The notes below the pieces were generated by a model, which did not search any database, was not told the DNA's origin, and saw only the letters and a list, made by a program, of their open reading frames with translations. From an uncultured Oscillospiraceae bacterium (GTDB lineage: Bacteria > Bacillota > Clostridia > Oscillospirales > Oscillospiraceae): a stretch of DNA of 64,000 nt. The translations under genes were made by a program, and so were the position numbers. The stretch lies in contig CAKTVG010000002.1 of NCBI GenBank assembly GCA_934622035.1, positions 62,001 to 126,000 of the forward strand. Direction: 5' to 3'. Shown piece after piece: positions 1-9,023 of this stretch (the stretch's first letter is position 1; every line of letters starts with the position of its first letter).

Positions 1-1442
1 CACAGAGCCAGATACTCGCCCGCGTGGATGTCGTGTCCGTCAAAGTCGGAATCCCGTGCGGCATAGGTGATCTGCATGGTCTGTACGGCCTGCATCGCCT
101 CGGTCATCGCAGCGGTGTTGGTCTGCTCGTCGGCGTCCGGATCGAAGACCAGCATGGCGGAAACGCCCTGCGGGATGGTCTTGGAGGGAATGACAATGAC
201 CTTCTTTTCCGTCAGCGGGATGGTCTGCTCCGCCGCCATGATGATATTCTTGTTGTTCGGGAAGACATAAACCGTCTCGGCGGGCGTCGCATTGATCTTC
301 TCAAGGATGTCCTGCGTGGAGGGGTTCATGGTCTGGCCGCCCTCAATGATCTGGTCGGCGCCCAGCTCACGGAAGGCATCGGCAAGGCCCTTGCCCGCGC
401 AGACGGAAACCATACCGAAGGGCTTCTCCGCCGGCGCAAACACCGGCTGGGACTCCAGCTCCTTTTCGATCTGCTCCAGATCGTCCGTGCTTCTGGCGGT
501 TCTGCCGGAGGCAAGGTCGTCATACTGCATGCGCATATTCTCGATCTTGGCCAGCTCCAGCGTACCATATTTCTGCGACTCGGTGAGCGCCTCGCCGGGG
601 ATGTCGGTGTGGACATGCACCTTGAAGGACTCGTCGTCCTCGCCGATGACGATGCTGTCGCCGATGGTTTCCAGATAGGCGCGCAGCGGCGTCAGATCGA
701 CGTCCTCGGTCGCCTTGCGCATGATATACACCGTGTCAAAGGCGAAAGTGATGTCGCCGTCGCCCAGCTCGGCAAAGTCGGCCTGCTCCTTCGTCTCCGT
801 CCCGGAAACGGCGCTGGCCTCGATCTCTCCGCCGCGTTGCACGCACAGCATCGCCTCAAGGACATAAAGCCAGCCCTTGCCGCCCGCATCCACGACGCCC
901 GCCTTTTCCAGCACGGGGTTCTGGTGGATGGTTTCGGCCAGCGCGCGCTCTGCCGAGGACACTGCCTCCTGAAGCACATGCTCCAGATCCGGATTCTCCT
1001 CCGCGGCGCAGACCGCATCGACCGCGGAAACGCGGGAAACGGTCAGGATGGTGCCCTCGGTGGGCTTCATGACCGCCTTATAGGCCGCCTCCACGCCGCC
1101 GCTCAGCGCAGCGGCGAGCTGCACGCCGTCGCATTCCTCCATGCCCTTGAGCGTTTTGGCAAAGCCGCGGAACAGCAGCGACAGGATGACGCCGGAGTTG
1201 CCGCGCGCGCCGCGCAGCATTGCCGAGGCGATCTTATCGGCAGCCTTGGTCAGGCTCATTTCTCCTGCGCGGCGCAGCTCATCGGCCGCGGCGTTCAGGG
1301 TCATGCTCATATTCGTGCCGGTGTCGCCGTCCGGCACCGGGAAGACGTTCAGCTCATTGATCTGCTGCTTGTGGTTTTCAACGGAGGCAGCCGCGCTGAG
1401 GATCATTTTCCGAAGGGTTGCCCCGTCGATGGTATTTCTCAC
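1..1442 (-). CDS. fakA: Fatty acid kinase FakA / YloV (DAK2 domain protein), 3' end cut off by window edge
   Basis: The reading frame runs from a GTG at 1442 leftwards off the window with no stop, giving about 480 codons. The N-terminal half has the DAK2 (dihydroxyacetone kinase L-domain) signature NVFPVPDGDTGTNMSMT near residues 28-45 and RGARGNSGVILS near residue 75, which bind Mg-ATP in this family. The C-terminal half is the FakA middle/C-terminal domain. FakA phosphorylates exogenous fatty acids held by a FakB (DegV-type) protein. GTG is chosen because GAGAGG sits 9 nt upstream. It follows yloU by 14 nt, the usual Firmicutes pairing. Only the extreme C-terminus is missing. Confidence 0.93.
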   Translation of the reverse strand, partial: MRNTIDGATLRKMILSAAASVENHKQQINELNVFPVPDGDTGTNMSMTLNAAADELRRAGEMSLTKAADKIASAMLRGARGNSGVILSLLFRGFAKTLKGMEECDGVQLAAALSGGVEAAYKAVMKPTEGTILTVSRVSAVDAVCAAEENPDLEHVLQEAVSSAERALAETIHQNPVLEKAGVVDAGGKGWLYVLEAMLCVQRGGEIEASAVSGTETKEQADFAELGDGDITFAFDTVYIMRKATEDVDLTPLRAYLETIGDSIVIGEDDESFKVHVHTDIPGEALTESQKYGTLELAKIENMRMQYDDLASGRTARSTDDLEQIEKELESQPVFAPAEKPFGMVSVCAGKGLADAFRELGADQIIEGGQTMNPSTQDILEKINATPAETVYVFPNNKNIIMAAEQTIPLTEKKVIVIPSKTIPQGVSAMLVFDPDADEQTNTAAMTEAMQAVQTMQITYAARDSDFDGHDIHAGEYLAL

Positions 1443-1456
1443 TTGCGGTACACCTC

Positions 1457-1810
1457 TCAATCCGTCACGATGGAGTCGATCACAACATCGACATCGCGCA
1501 CTTCTGTTTCTGTCTGCTTGGATACGATATAGCGTACCTCAGAGATGATGGACGTGCCCAGCGCGGGGATATTTACGCCCTGATCGATCATGATATGCAG
1601 CTCGATGGAAATCGAGCCGTCCTCGTTCGTGCGGACAAGCACGCCCTTGCCCATGGACTCCCGGCGCAGCAGGTGCACCAGGCCGTCCGACACGGAGCGG
1701 ATGGCCATGCCCTTCACGCCAAAGCAGTTCGTTGCGGCGTTGCCGGCAATGTTCGTATAGACATTGTTGCCGACCTTGATTTCACCAGCATCTGTTTTCC
1801 GGCAAATCAT
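1457..1810 (-). CDS. yloU: Asp23/Gls24 family envelope stress protein YloU
   Basis: The protein has 117 residues and belongs to the Asp23/Gls24 family: a short N-terminus, then GEIKVGNNVYTNIAGNAATNC, a central VKGMAI segment and a C-terminal VRDVDVVIDSIV strand. Family members are small cytoplasmic proteins tied to membrane or envelope stress; the exact role is not settled. An AGGAGA ribosome site precedes the ATG at 1810. It is directly followed by fakA, the conserved yloU-yloV arrangement, so the two are almost certainly co-transcribed. Confidence 0.9.
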   Translation of the reverse strand: MICRKTDAGEIKVGNNVYTNIAGNAATNCFGVKGMAIRSVSDGLVHLLRRESMGKGVLVRTNEDGSISIELHIMIDQGVNIPALGTSIISEVRYIVSKQTETEVRDVDVVIDSIVTD

Positions 1811-1858
1811 GGAATATTCTCCTTTCCTTATGAAACGCAGAGATCGAAGAAGCTTCGA

Positions 1859-3424
1859 TCAGACCATGCTTTCCTCCCAGCACGCCGGCTTTTCCAGTCC
1901 CAGCAGAGTGGCGACCGTCGGCGCAACGTTGGCAAGACCAAACTTGCCCTCCTTGAGGGTGTGCTTCTCATCGGGATCGTAAATGATGAAGGGAACCGGG
2001 TTCAGGCTGTGCGCCGTGCGGATGGAGGTCTTGCCCTTCTTGGTCTCGGTCATCTGGTCGGCGTTGCCGTGGTCGGCAGTGACCAGCACCAGATAGCCCA
2101 GGCGGTCGGCGGCCTCGATGATGCGGCCGACGCTCTCGTCCACGCACTCCATCGCCGTCACAACCGCGCTCATCACGCCGGTATGTCCGACCATGTCGCC
2201 GTTCGGGAAGTTGCAGCGCAGGAAGTCGTATTTCTTCGTCTCCATCGCAGCGATCATATGCTCGGTGATCTCCTTGGACTTCATCGCGGGCGCCTGCTCG
2301 AAGGGGATGACGTCGGAGGGGATTTCTTCATAGGTTTCCAGATTCTCATCGACCTTGCCGGAGCGGTTGCCGTTCCAGAAATAGGTCACATGGCCGTACT
2401 TCTGCGTCTCGGACAGGGCATATTCGCGCAGGCCGTGGGCGCACAGCAGCTCGGTCAGGGTGTTCTTGATGACGGGCGGCTGCACCAGATAGTGCGTGGG
2501 GATCTTCAGGTCGCCGTCGTATTCCAGCATACCGGCGAACTTCACGCCCGTATAGTCGCCGCGGTCGAACTTGTCGAAATCCGTGCGGTCAAAGGCGAGG
2601 GAAATCTCCTGGGCACGGTCGCCGCGGAAGTTATAGAGAATGACGCTGTCGCCGTTGTGGATCTTCGCCACGGGCTCACCGTTCTCGGCGATGACAAAGG
2701 CGGGCAGGTCCTGGTCGATGCAGCCCAGCTCGGCGCGGTAGGTCTCAATGGCCTCCTTCGCAGAGGAGAACTGACGGCCGATGCCCTGCACATGCGTGCG
2801 CCAGCCGGCCTCGACCATGGGCCAGTTGGCCTCGTAGCGGTCCATCGTGATCTGCATTCTGCCGCCGCCGGAGGCGATACGGTAGTCGCAGCCGTCCGTG
2901 CGCAGCTCTGCCAGCACGTCCTCGAGCTGCTGGACGTAATCCAGCGCAGAGGTGGCGGGGACGTCACGTCCGTCGAGCAGGATGTGGCAGTAGACGCGCT
3001 TCGCGCCCTCGGCATGCGCATGGCGCAGCATGGCGATCAGGTGGCGGATATTGGAATGGACGTTGCCGTCGGACAGCAGGCCGAGGAAGTGCAGCGCCTT
3101 GCCCTCCTGCTTTGCGTTGGCAAGCAGGTCCTTCCAGGTGTCGGAGGCAAAGAGGGAGCCGTTTTCGATGGATTCGTTGACGAGCTTTGCGCCCTGGGAA
3201 TAGATCTGGCCGCAGCCGAGGGCGTTGTGGCCGACCTCGGAGTTGCCCATATCGTCGTCGCTGGGCAGGCCGACGGCGGTGCCGTGAGCCTTGAGCCAGT
3301 TGTGCGGGCAGGTGGCAAGCAGACGGTCCAGATTCGGGGTCTTTGCAACCGCGACCGCGTCGCCGCTGCCGCCGTCGCCCTTGCCCACGCCGTCCATGAT
3401 AATCAGAACAATCGGTTTTTTCAT
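1859..3424 (-). CDS. gpmI: 2,3-bisphosphoglycerate-independent phosphoglycerate mutase
   Basis: The 521-residue protein interconverts 3- and 2-phosphoglycerate in glycolysis using two Mn ions and a phosphoserine intermediate. The N-terminal metal site IIMDGVGKGDGGSGDA, the catalytic-serine stretch MGNSEVGHNALG, LLDGRDVPATSA and the C-terminal VTADHGNADQM metal ligands are all present, so it should be active. Length matches the family (about 510). The ATG at 3424 follows GGAGGAGA. It runs in the same direction as recG upstream and yloU downstream. Confidence 0.97.
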   Translation of the reverse strand: MKKPIVLIIMDGVGKGDGGSGDAVAVAKTPNLDRLLATCPHNWLKAHGTAVGLPSDDDMGNSEVGHNALGCGQIYSQGAKLVNESIENGSLFASDTWKDLLANAKQEGKALHFLGLLSDGNVHSNIRHLIAMLRHAHAEGAKRVYCHILLDGRDVPATSALDYVQQLEDVLAELRTDGCDYRIASGGGRMQITMDRYEANWPMVEAGWRTHVQGIGRQFSSAKEAIETYRAELGCIDQDLPAFVIAENGEPVAKIHNGDSVILYNFRGDRAQEISLAFDRTDFDKFDRGDYTGVKFAGMLEYDGDLKIPTHYLVQPPVIKNTLTELLCAHGLREYALSETQKYGHVTYFWNGNRSGKVDENLETYEEIPSDVIPFEQAPAMKSKEITEHMIAAMETKKYDFLRCNFPNGDMVGHTGVMSAVVTAMECVDESVGRIIEAADRLGYLVLVTADHGNADQMTETKKGKTSIRTAHSLNPVPFIIYDPDEKHTLKEGKFGLANVAPTVATLLGLEKPACWEESMV

Positions 3425-3599
3425 ATATCAGAGTCTCCTCCAATTCTATATTCTATGCCGGAAGCGCCGGTTTTGCGCCTCCTTTTTTGCTTCTCAATAT
3501 TCTACTACATTTTGCCCGTTTGTACAATCATTATTTTGCATTTTCTGGATTCCAGACAAAAATGCCCGAAAAAACGCACAGAAAACTGTCAACAAGCGC

Positions 3600-5642
3600 T
3601 CAATTCAGATTGCCCTCGCGGAGCATGTCCCGCACCGCCTCGCGCAGCGCCTCCGGCAGACCCCCCTGCGGGCCGGAAACGGTCGCCGCAGCGGCCTGCT
3701 GCGCCTGCTGCAAAAGCGACAGATCCTGCGCAAGATCGCCCAGCCGGAAGGCCGGGAGGCCGTGCTGACGGCTGCCGAAGAAGTCGCCGGGACCGCGCAG
3801 CTTCAGATCCTCCTCGGAGATGCGGAAGCCGTCGTGCGTGGCGCACAGCGCCTTCAGCCGCTGCAGGGTTTCCTGGCTGCGGCTGTCGGAGACGAGCACG
3901 CAGTAGGATTTCGCCGTCCCGCGGCCGATGCGCCCGCGCAGCTGGTGCAGCTGGGAAAGGCCGAAGCGGTCGGCATTTTCCACAACCATCAGCGTCGCGT
4001 TTGGCACGTCCACGCCGACCTCGATGACCGTCGTGGAAACCAGCAGGTCGAATTCTCCCGCCGCAAAGCGGCCCATGATCTCATCCTTTTCCGCGCCCTT
4101 CATCTTGCCGTGCAGCAGCGCCACGCGCAGCTGGGGAAACACACGCTCGCGCAGCGTCTGCGCCCACTGCTCGGCAGCCTTCAGGTCCTCCGTGTCCCCC
4201 TCCTCGATGGCGGGGCAAACGATAAAGCACTGGTGCCCCTCGGCGACCTGTCTGCGGATGAAGCCGTTCAGGCGCGTGCGGTAGCTCTCGTTGACCAGAA
4301 ACGTTTCGATCTCCTGCCGTCCCGGCGGCAGCTCGTCGATCACGGATACGTCCAGATCGCCGTACATCAGAAGCGCCAGCGTCCGCGGGATGGGTGTGGC
4401 GGACATCAGGAGCAGATGCGGGTGCTCGCCCTTTTCCAGCAGCGCCGCCCGCTGCGCCACGCCGAAGCGGTGCTGCTCGTCCGCAATGACCAGCCCAAGG
4501 TCGGAAAACACCGTCGTCTCGGTCAAAAGCGCATGCGTGCCGATGACAATCTCCGCCTCGCCCCGTGCAATGCGCTCCCGCCGCTCGCGCTTCTGCGCCG
4601 GGGGCAGGGAGCCGGTCAGCAGGACGCAGCGCACGCCCAGCGGCTCCATCAGCGGCGCAAGCCGCGCAAAATGCTGCCGCGCGAGAATTTCCGTCGGTGC
4701 AAGCAGCGCCGTCTGCTTGCCGTTTCTGGCGGCGCAGTAGGCGGCGGCCGCCGCGACCATGGTCTTGCCGCTGCCGACGTCGCCCTGCACCAGGCGGCTC
4801 ATGGGCCGCTCCGCGCGGAAATCCGCAAGGATCTGCTCTATGGCGCGCGTCTGCGCCCCGGTGAGCCGGAAGGGCAGCGCCGCGGTAAAGGGCGTCAGAT
4901 CCGTATCGACATAGGGCGGAACGGAAACGACCGTTCTCCGCGCACGCATCAGGCTGAGCGCCGTAAAGAAAATGTAAAACTCCTCAAAAATCAGCCGCCG
5001 CCGCGCGGCCTCCAGCGACTCGTGAGACGAGGGGCTGTGGATCTCCCGCAGCGCCTCGGCCTTGCCGCACAGCCGGTACTGCGTCCGCAGCGTCTCCGGA
5101 AGCGTTTCGGGCAGGGTCAGGCGCGTCTGCGCGGCCTGCACCGCCTGGACGACCATCTTGTTTGTCAGCCCGGCCGTCAGCGGATACACCGGCAGAATGC
5201 GGCGCGTCAGAAGCCCCGCCGCGTCCACCGGCTCAAAGAGCGGGTTCGTCATGGCATAGCCCAGGTAATCGCCGCTCAGCGTGCCGTAAAAGCAATAGCT
5301 GTCGCCCCGGCGCAGCTTCTCGGCCAGATAGCCCTGATTGAAGAAGGTCAGATTCAGGCGGGCCGTGTCGTCCGCGACGGTGACCTTCATCAGCTCCAGG
5401 CGGCGGCCGCCGGGCTTGGGGATGCTGTGGCTCTGCGGATTGGAAATTACGGAGGCAACAAAGCACGCAGGCGTCCCCTCCTCCAGCTCCGCGATGTGCA
5501 CGAGCCGCGTGCGGTCCTCATAGGCGCGGGGGTAAAAGCACAGAAGCTCCTCGAGCGTCTGCACGCCTACCCTGGCAAACAGCTCCGCCCGCTTCGGGCC
5601 GACGCCCGGCAGGCAGCGTATGGATTCCTTTCGGTCCGGCAC
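3600..5642 (-). CDS. recG: ATP-dependent DNA helicase RecG
   Basis: The product (about 680 residues) is the RecG branch-migration helicase that reverses stalled replication forks. It has an N-terminal wedge/OB domain, then a superfamily 2 helicase core: Walker A GDVGSGKTMVA, DEQHRFG (DEAD-box-like motif II), SATPIPRT (motif III), and motifs V-VI VSTTVIEVGVDVPNA and QLRGRIGRG, ending with the TRG-type C-terminus. An ATG lies at 5648 only 2 nt after GGAGG, which is too close; the in-frame GTG at 5642 has the same GGAGG at 8 nt and is the more likely start. Length fits the family. Confidence 0.96.
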   Translation of the reverse strand: MPDRKESIRCLPGVGPKRAELFARVGVQTLEELLCFYPRAYEDRTRLVHIAELEEGTPACFVASVISNPQSHSIPKPGGRRLELMKVTVADDTARLNLTFFNQGYLAEKLRRGDSYCFYGTLSGDYLGYAMTNPLFEPVDAAGLLTRRILPVYPLTAGLTNKMVVQAVQAAQTRLTLPETLPETLRTQYRLCGKAEALREIHSPSSHESLEAARRRLIFEEFYIFFTALSLMRARRTVVSVPPYVDTDLTPFTAALPFRLTGAQTRAIEQILADFRAERPMSRLVQGDVGSGKTMVAAAAAYCAARNGKQTALLAPTEILARQHFARLAPLMEPLGVRCVLLTGSLPPAQKRERRERIARGEAEIVIGTHALLTETTVFSDLGLVIADEQHRFGVAQRAALLEKGEHPHLLLMSATPIPRTLALLMYGDLDVSVIDELPPGRQEIETFLVNESYRTRLNGFIRRQVAEGHQCFIVCPAIEEGDTEDLKAAEQWAQTLRERVFPQLRVALLHGKMKGAEKDEIMGRFAAGEFDLLVSTTVIEVGVDVPNATLMVVENADRFGLSQLHQLRGRIGRGTAKSYCVLVSDSRSQETLQRLKALCATHDGFRISEEDLKLRGPGDFFGSRQHGLPAFRLGDLAQDLSLLQQAQQAAAATVSGPQGGLPEALREAVRDMLREGNLN

Positions 5643-5697
5643 GGTCATCGCCTCCTTTTTCTCTCATTATAACGCAAACAAAAGGTCCCCGCAACGC

Positions 5698-5726
5698 AAA
5701 AAAGCCTGATGGAAACTCCATCAGGC
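5698..5726 (-). terminator. Rho-independent terminator after rpsT
   Basis: A 10-bp stem (GCCTGATGGA / TCCATCAGGC) with a 3-nt loop is followed on the minus strand by six T residues. It lies 15 nt past the rpsT stop. Confidence 0.9.
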
Positions 5727-5740
5727 AAACTTTTGCTTCT

Positions 5741-6004
5741 TTACGCCATGGCGTTCATCTTCAGAGTCATGCTGCTCTTCTTGCGGGCTGCATTGTTCTT
5801 GTGAAGAATTCCCTTGGTCACCGCCTTGTCAACGGCGACAACGGCAGCCTTGTAGGCAACACCGGCCTGCTCACGGTTTCCCTCGGCAACGGCAGCGTCG
5901 AACTTCTTGATGGTGGTCTTCAGCGCGGACTTATCCATCTTGTTTCTCTCGTTGGCGACCTTGGAAAGAGCAACTCTCTTCTTTGCGGACTTAATGTTGG
6001 GCAT
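5741..6004 (-). CDS. rpsT: 30S ribosomal protein S20
   Basis: The 87-residue basic protein begins MPNIKSAKKRVALS, the diagnostic S20 N-terminus, and keeps the three-helix pattern with KGILHKNNAARKKSS. It is a primary 16S rRNA binder of the small subunit. GGAGGTG precedes the ATG. It is a single-gene unit with its own terminator, divergent from gpr, an rpsT/gpr neighbourhood common in spore-forming Firmicutes. Confidence 0.98.
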   Translation of the reverse strand: MPNIKSAKKRVALSKVANERNKMDKSALKTTIKKFDAAVAEGNREQAGVAYKAAVVAVDKAVTKGILHKNNAARKKSSMTLKMNAMA

Positions 6005-6201
6005 GGATTACACCTCCTCCGATGGCGTTTATCTTAAAAACCATGTAATTAACCTCATGCAGAAATTTATTATAGCGGCAGCTTCAAATAAAATCAATCC
6101 TTTTTTTCATTTTTTTGCAACTTTTTTGCGGAACGCGCGATTTTCGGGCAGACTATTGCTAAAAGGTGCAGACGCGCCGCATTCGGAAAGGAAGATGCTG
6201 C

Positions 6202-7050
6202 ATGATTCGGACCGATCTTGCCATGGAAGCAAAAACGCTGTTTGAGCAGTCGGCGGGGCGGACGACCCGTCTGGAGGGCGTGCGCGCGCGGGAGCGGGAG
6301 ACGGCGGGCTTTCCCGTCACGGAGGTGGAGATTCTCGATCCCCGCGGGGAGCGGGCACTGGGCAAGCCCATCGGAACCTATATCACAGTCGAGCTTCCCA
6401 AGCACGCCCGCGACGTCTCCGCCGCCGCACAGGCCGTTGCGCAGGAGCTGCGCGCGCTCATGGCGCTCGGCCCGGCGCAGAGCGTCCTCGTCGCCGGACT
6501 GGGCAACGACGCCGTCACGCCGGACGCCGTCGGGCCGAAAACCGCCGCCGGGCTGTTTCTGACACGCCACCTGATCGCCCATCTGCCGAAGTATTTCGGA
6601 AGCTGCCGCAGCGTCAGCGCCGTGACGCCCGGCGTGCTGGCCACGACCGGCATTGAAAGTCTGGAGCTGCTGCGCGGCGCCTGTGCCCACGTCAGGCCGG
6701 ACTGCATTCTGTGCATAGACGCGCTGGCCGCGGGTGCGCCCGAGCGCCTTTGCAGCACGATCCAGATGACCGACACCGGCATCGTCCCCGGCTCCGGCGT
6801 CGGCAACCGCCGCGCCGCCTTCCGAAAGGAGACGCTCGGTGTGCCGGTTTTCGCCCTCGGCGTGCCGACGGTGGTCGACGCCGCCTCTCTCGGCGGGGAC
6901 GGGCCGCAGGAGATGATCGTCACGCCGCGCGACATCGACGCGCAGGTTTCCTTCCTCAGTGCCGTCCTGTCAGAGGCAATCAATCTGGCGCTGCACCCCG
7001 GCTTCACGCGTGAGGATTTTGCACAATTTGTCTCCTTTCCGTGCTCCTGA
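6202..7050 (+). CDS. gpr: Germination protease GPR
   Basis: The product (282 residues) is the spore protease that degrades small acid-soluble proteins at germination. It starts MIRTDLAMEA, close to the family pro-sequence and its autoprocessing region, and keeps VAGLGNDAVTPDAVGP (metal/catalytic aspartates), VTPGVLATTGIES, IDALAAG and a QMTDTGIVPGSGVGNRR segment. The start at 6202 follows GGAAAGGAAG; an upstream in-frame ATG at 6166 has no good ribosome site. It is slightly shorter than Bacillus GPR (about 370), as is common in Clostridia. It implies an endospore former. No clear sigma-G promoter was resolved. Confidence 0.95.
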   Translation: MIRTDLAMEAKTLFEQSAGRTTRLEGVRARERETAGFPVTEVEILDPRGERALGKPIGTYITVELPKHARDVSAAAQAVAQELRALMALGPAQSVLVAGLGNDAVTPDAVGPKTAAGLFLTRHLIAHLPKYFGSCRSVSAVTPGVLATTGIESLELLRGACAHVRPDCILCIDALAAGAPERLCSTIQMTDTGIVPGSGVGNRRAAFRKETLGVPVFALGVPTVVDAASLGGDGPQEMIVTPRDIDAQVSFLSAVLSEAINLALHPGFTREDFAQFVSFPCS

Positions 7051-7382
7051 TTTATGTCAACGGCGTATGCACAGTTTCCACAGGGCTTTGCACAGGCCCG
7101 GCTGTGCAAAAGCCTGTGCAGAATGTGCACAACTCTTGAAATTACAGGGCTGGTACCGTTTCCAACATTGTGCATAGCATTCCGTCCCTGTGAATATTTG
7201 TATGCATACTCACAGATTTTTTGTTTCCGATAATTCTGTTATTTCTCGATAACTCGATTTTATGTAAACGGATTCCGCTTGTTTTCTGTCGAAAATGTTT
7301 CGATTTTCCCGAAGGGTGTCGATTACCGCCGGTGTCGTAACAGCGCGGGAAGGCATCGAAATGCATAACACCTCGTCGAAAT
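7051..7382. other. Intergenic region, AT-richer, with a TGCACA-containing hairpin
   Basis: No convincing gene lies here. At 7087-7110 a 9-bp inverted repeat TTTGCACAG / CTGTGCAAA encloses GCCCGG, and TGCACA or its complement recurs several times between 7066 and 7130. The hairpin has no T-run. The region from 7190 to 7340 is markedly AT-rich and unremarkable. Confidence 0.5.
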
Positions 7383-7430
7383 AACAACCTTGCGGGTGCG
7401 GTTCCCCGCACCCGCAAGGTTGTTCTATTT
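7383..7430 (-). terminator. Strong terminator after ung, possibly bidirectional
   Basis: A perfect 19-bp stem (7383-7401 with 7406-7424) has a 4-nt loop and abuts the ung stop codon. Minus-strand transcripts run into TTATTT; plus-strand transcripts run into CTATTTTT, so it may also stop gpr transcripts. Confidence 0.88.
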
Positions 7431-8090
7431 TTCCTCATCCAGCCGCCAGTCGATGGGGCTTTCGCCGTGCGCCTGCAAAAAAGCGTTGATCTGAGAAAAC
7501 GGACGGCTGCCGAAAAAGCCGCGGTAGGCCGAGAGGGGGCTGGGATGCGGCGCAGTCAGGATCAGACGCGGCGCGGCGCTTTCCACAAGCGCCGCCTTTT
7601 TTTGTGCGTGCGCGCCCCACAAAACCAGTGCAACCGGCTGCGGCAGCGCGTTCGTCGCGGCAATCACCGCATCGGTAAAGCACTGCCAGCCCCAGGCGGC
7701 ATGGCTGCCCGCCCGGCCCTTTCCTACCGTCAGCGTCGTGTTCAGCAGCAGCACGCCGCGCTGCGCCCAGGGCGTCAGGTCGCCGCTGCGCGGCATGGGC
7801 GCGCCGGTATCCTCGCAGAGCTCCTTGAAGATGTTGCGCAGCGAGGGCGGCAGGGGCGTCCCCTCCGCCACAGAGAAGGAAAGGCCCATGGCCTGTCCCG
7901 GCTCGTGATAGGGATCCTGCCCGAGAAGAATCACCCGCACGCACTCCGGCGGCGTGCAGGTCAGGGCAAACAGCTCCCGTCCCGCCGGGGGATAAATTTC
8001 CTGCGTCAGGCGCGCCTGCCGCGTCCGCTCCAGCAGCGCCTCCGGCAGCGGCACCAGCCCCTGCCACGCGCCGAGAATTGATGTTTCCAT
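7425..8090 (-). CDS. ung: Uracil-DNA glycosylase
   Basis: The 221-residue family 1 UDG removes uracil from DNA. The catalytic water-activating motif GQDPYH is at about residues 58-63, and the minor-groove loop HPSPLSAYRGFFGS near residue 180 carries the second catalytic histidine. LLLNTTLTV and the DLTPWA region also match. Length is typical (about 225). GGGAGGGAGAC precedes the ATG. The gene stands alone before a strong terminator and diverges from the SDR gene. Confidence 0.97.
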   Translation of the reverse strand: METSILGAWQGLVPLPEALLERTRQARLTQEIYPPAGRELFALTCTPPECVRVILLGQDPYHEPGQAMGLSFSVAEGTPLPPSLRNIFKELCEDTGAPMPRSGDLTPWAQRGVLLLNTTLTVGKGRAGSHAAWGWQCFTDAVIAATNALPQPVALVLWGAHAQKKAALVESAAPRLILTAPHPSPLSAYRGFFGSRPFSQINAFLQAHGESPIDWRLDEEK

Positions 8091-8167
8091 ATGTCTCCCT
8101 CCCCTTTTTCCTTTAGTCTACCCCAGATTCATTTTCCTGTCAACCGGCAGTCAAAAATGTCCGCCTG

Positions 8168-8197
8168 TTGACAATTGGACGTCTCTGCGGTTACAAT
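8168..8197 (+). promoter_or_regulatory. Sigma-A-type promoter of the SDR gene
   Basis: TTGACA (8168-8173), an 18-bp spacer and TACAAT (8192-8197) lie 33 nt before the SDR start codon. Confidence 0.75.
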
Positions 8198-8230
8198 AGA
8201 GAAAACATTTCTCCGAAAGGGGTCTTTTCT

Positions 8231-9019
8231 ATGAAACGCATTGCCATCGTCACCGGCGCAAGCTCCGGCATGGGCCGGGAGTTTGTCCTCCAGCTCTCCT
8301 CATGGGAGAAATTCGACGAAATCTGGGTCATTGCCCGCCGCGCCGAGCGGCTGGAGGAGCTTGCCGCGCAGGTGCCCGTGCCCGTCCGCCCGATCTCCCT
8401 CGACCTGACCGACCCGGCAGCGCTCGAGCACTACCACGACCTGCTTGAGGCAGCCATGCCCAACGTCGGGCTGCTTGCCAACATCGCCGGCTTCGGCAAA
8501 TTCGGCCGCTACGACGAAATTCCGCTGGAGGATTCTCTGCGGATGATCGACCTGAACTGCAAGGCTCTCGTCGCGATGACGGAGCTGACACTGCCGTATA
8601 TGCGCCGCGGCGCAAAGCTGATGAATCTGGACTCCCTCTCCGCATTCCAGCCGGTGCCCTATCTGAACGTCTATGCCTCGACCAAGGCCTTCGTTTTGAG
8701 CTACACGCGCTCGCTTTCCCGCGAGCTGCGGCCGCGCGGCATCCGCGTCATGGCAGTCAATCCCGGCTGGGTCAAGACGGAGTTCTTTGACCATGCGCTG
8801 AAAACCAGCAGCACCGCCGTGACCTACTATAATCATCTCTACGAGGCGAAAGACGTCATGGCGACGGCGCTGAAGGATCTCTACCGCACGAAAAAGGACG
8901 TCTCCATCCACGGCGCGCCCGTGCGCAATCAGGTGCGCCTGGTCAAGCTTCTGCCGCACAGCCTCGTGATGAACATCTGGATGAAGCAGCAGAAGCACGA
9001 CAAGCTGCCCGAGGAATAA
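8231..9019 (+). CDS. Short-chain dehydrogenase/reductase (SDR) family protein
   Basis: The 262-residue protein is a classical-type SDR. The nucleotide-binding glycine motif TGASSGMG is at residues 8-15, NIAGFG corresponds to the NNAG motif, and the catalytic tetrad is represented by a Ser (NLDSLSAFQ) and YASTK near residue 155. After PGWVKTEFF the C-terminus is variable. The substrate cannot be told from sequence. The start at 8231 follows AAAGGGG and lies behind a good promoter; an in-frame ATG at 8168 falls inside the -35 box and is rejected. It converges on the next gene with a 4-bp gap. Confidence 0.88.
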   Translation: MKRIAIVTGASSGMGREFVLQLSSWEKFDEIWVIARRAERLEELAAQVPVPVRPISLDLTDPAALEHYHDLLEAAMPNVGLLANIAGFGKFGRYDEIPLEDSLRMIDLNCKALVAMTELTLPYMRRGAKLMNLDSLSAFQPVPYLNVYASTKAFVLSYTRSLSRELRPRGIRVMAVNPGWVKTEFFDHALKTSSTAVTYYNHLYEAKDVMATALKDLYRTKKDVSIHGAPVRNQVRLVKLLPHSLVMNIWMKQQKHDKLPEE

Positions 9020-9023
9020 CCTC

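Noticed and set aside
1418..4027. A very long open frame on the plus strand opposite yloU, gpmI and recG
   Set aside because: It runs antisense to three clear, family-length genes, has no ribosome site or recognisable domain, and is the usual by-product of GC-rich third codon positions.
3291..5672. A 793-codon plus-strand frame opposite recG
   Set aside because: RecG motifs are complete on the minus strand; the antisense product is basic low-complexity sequence with no domain.
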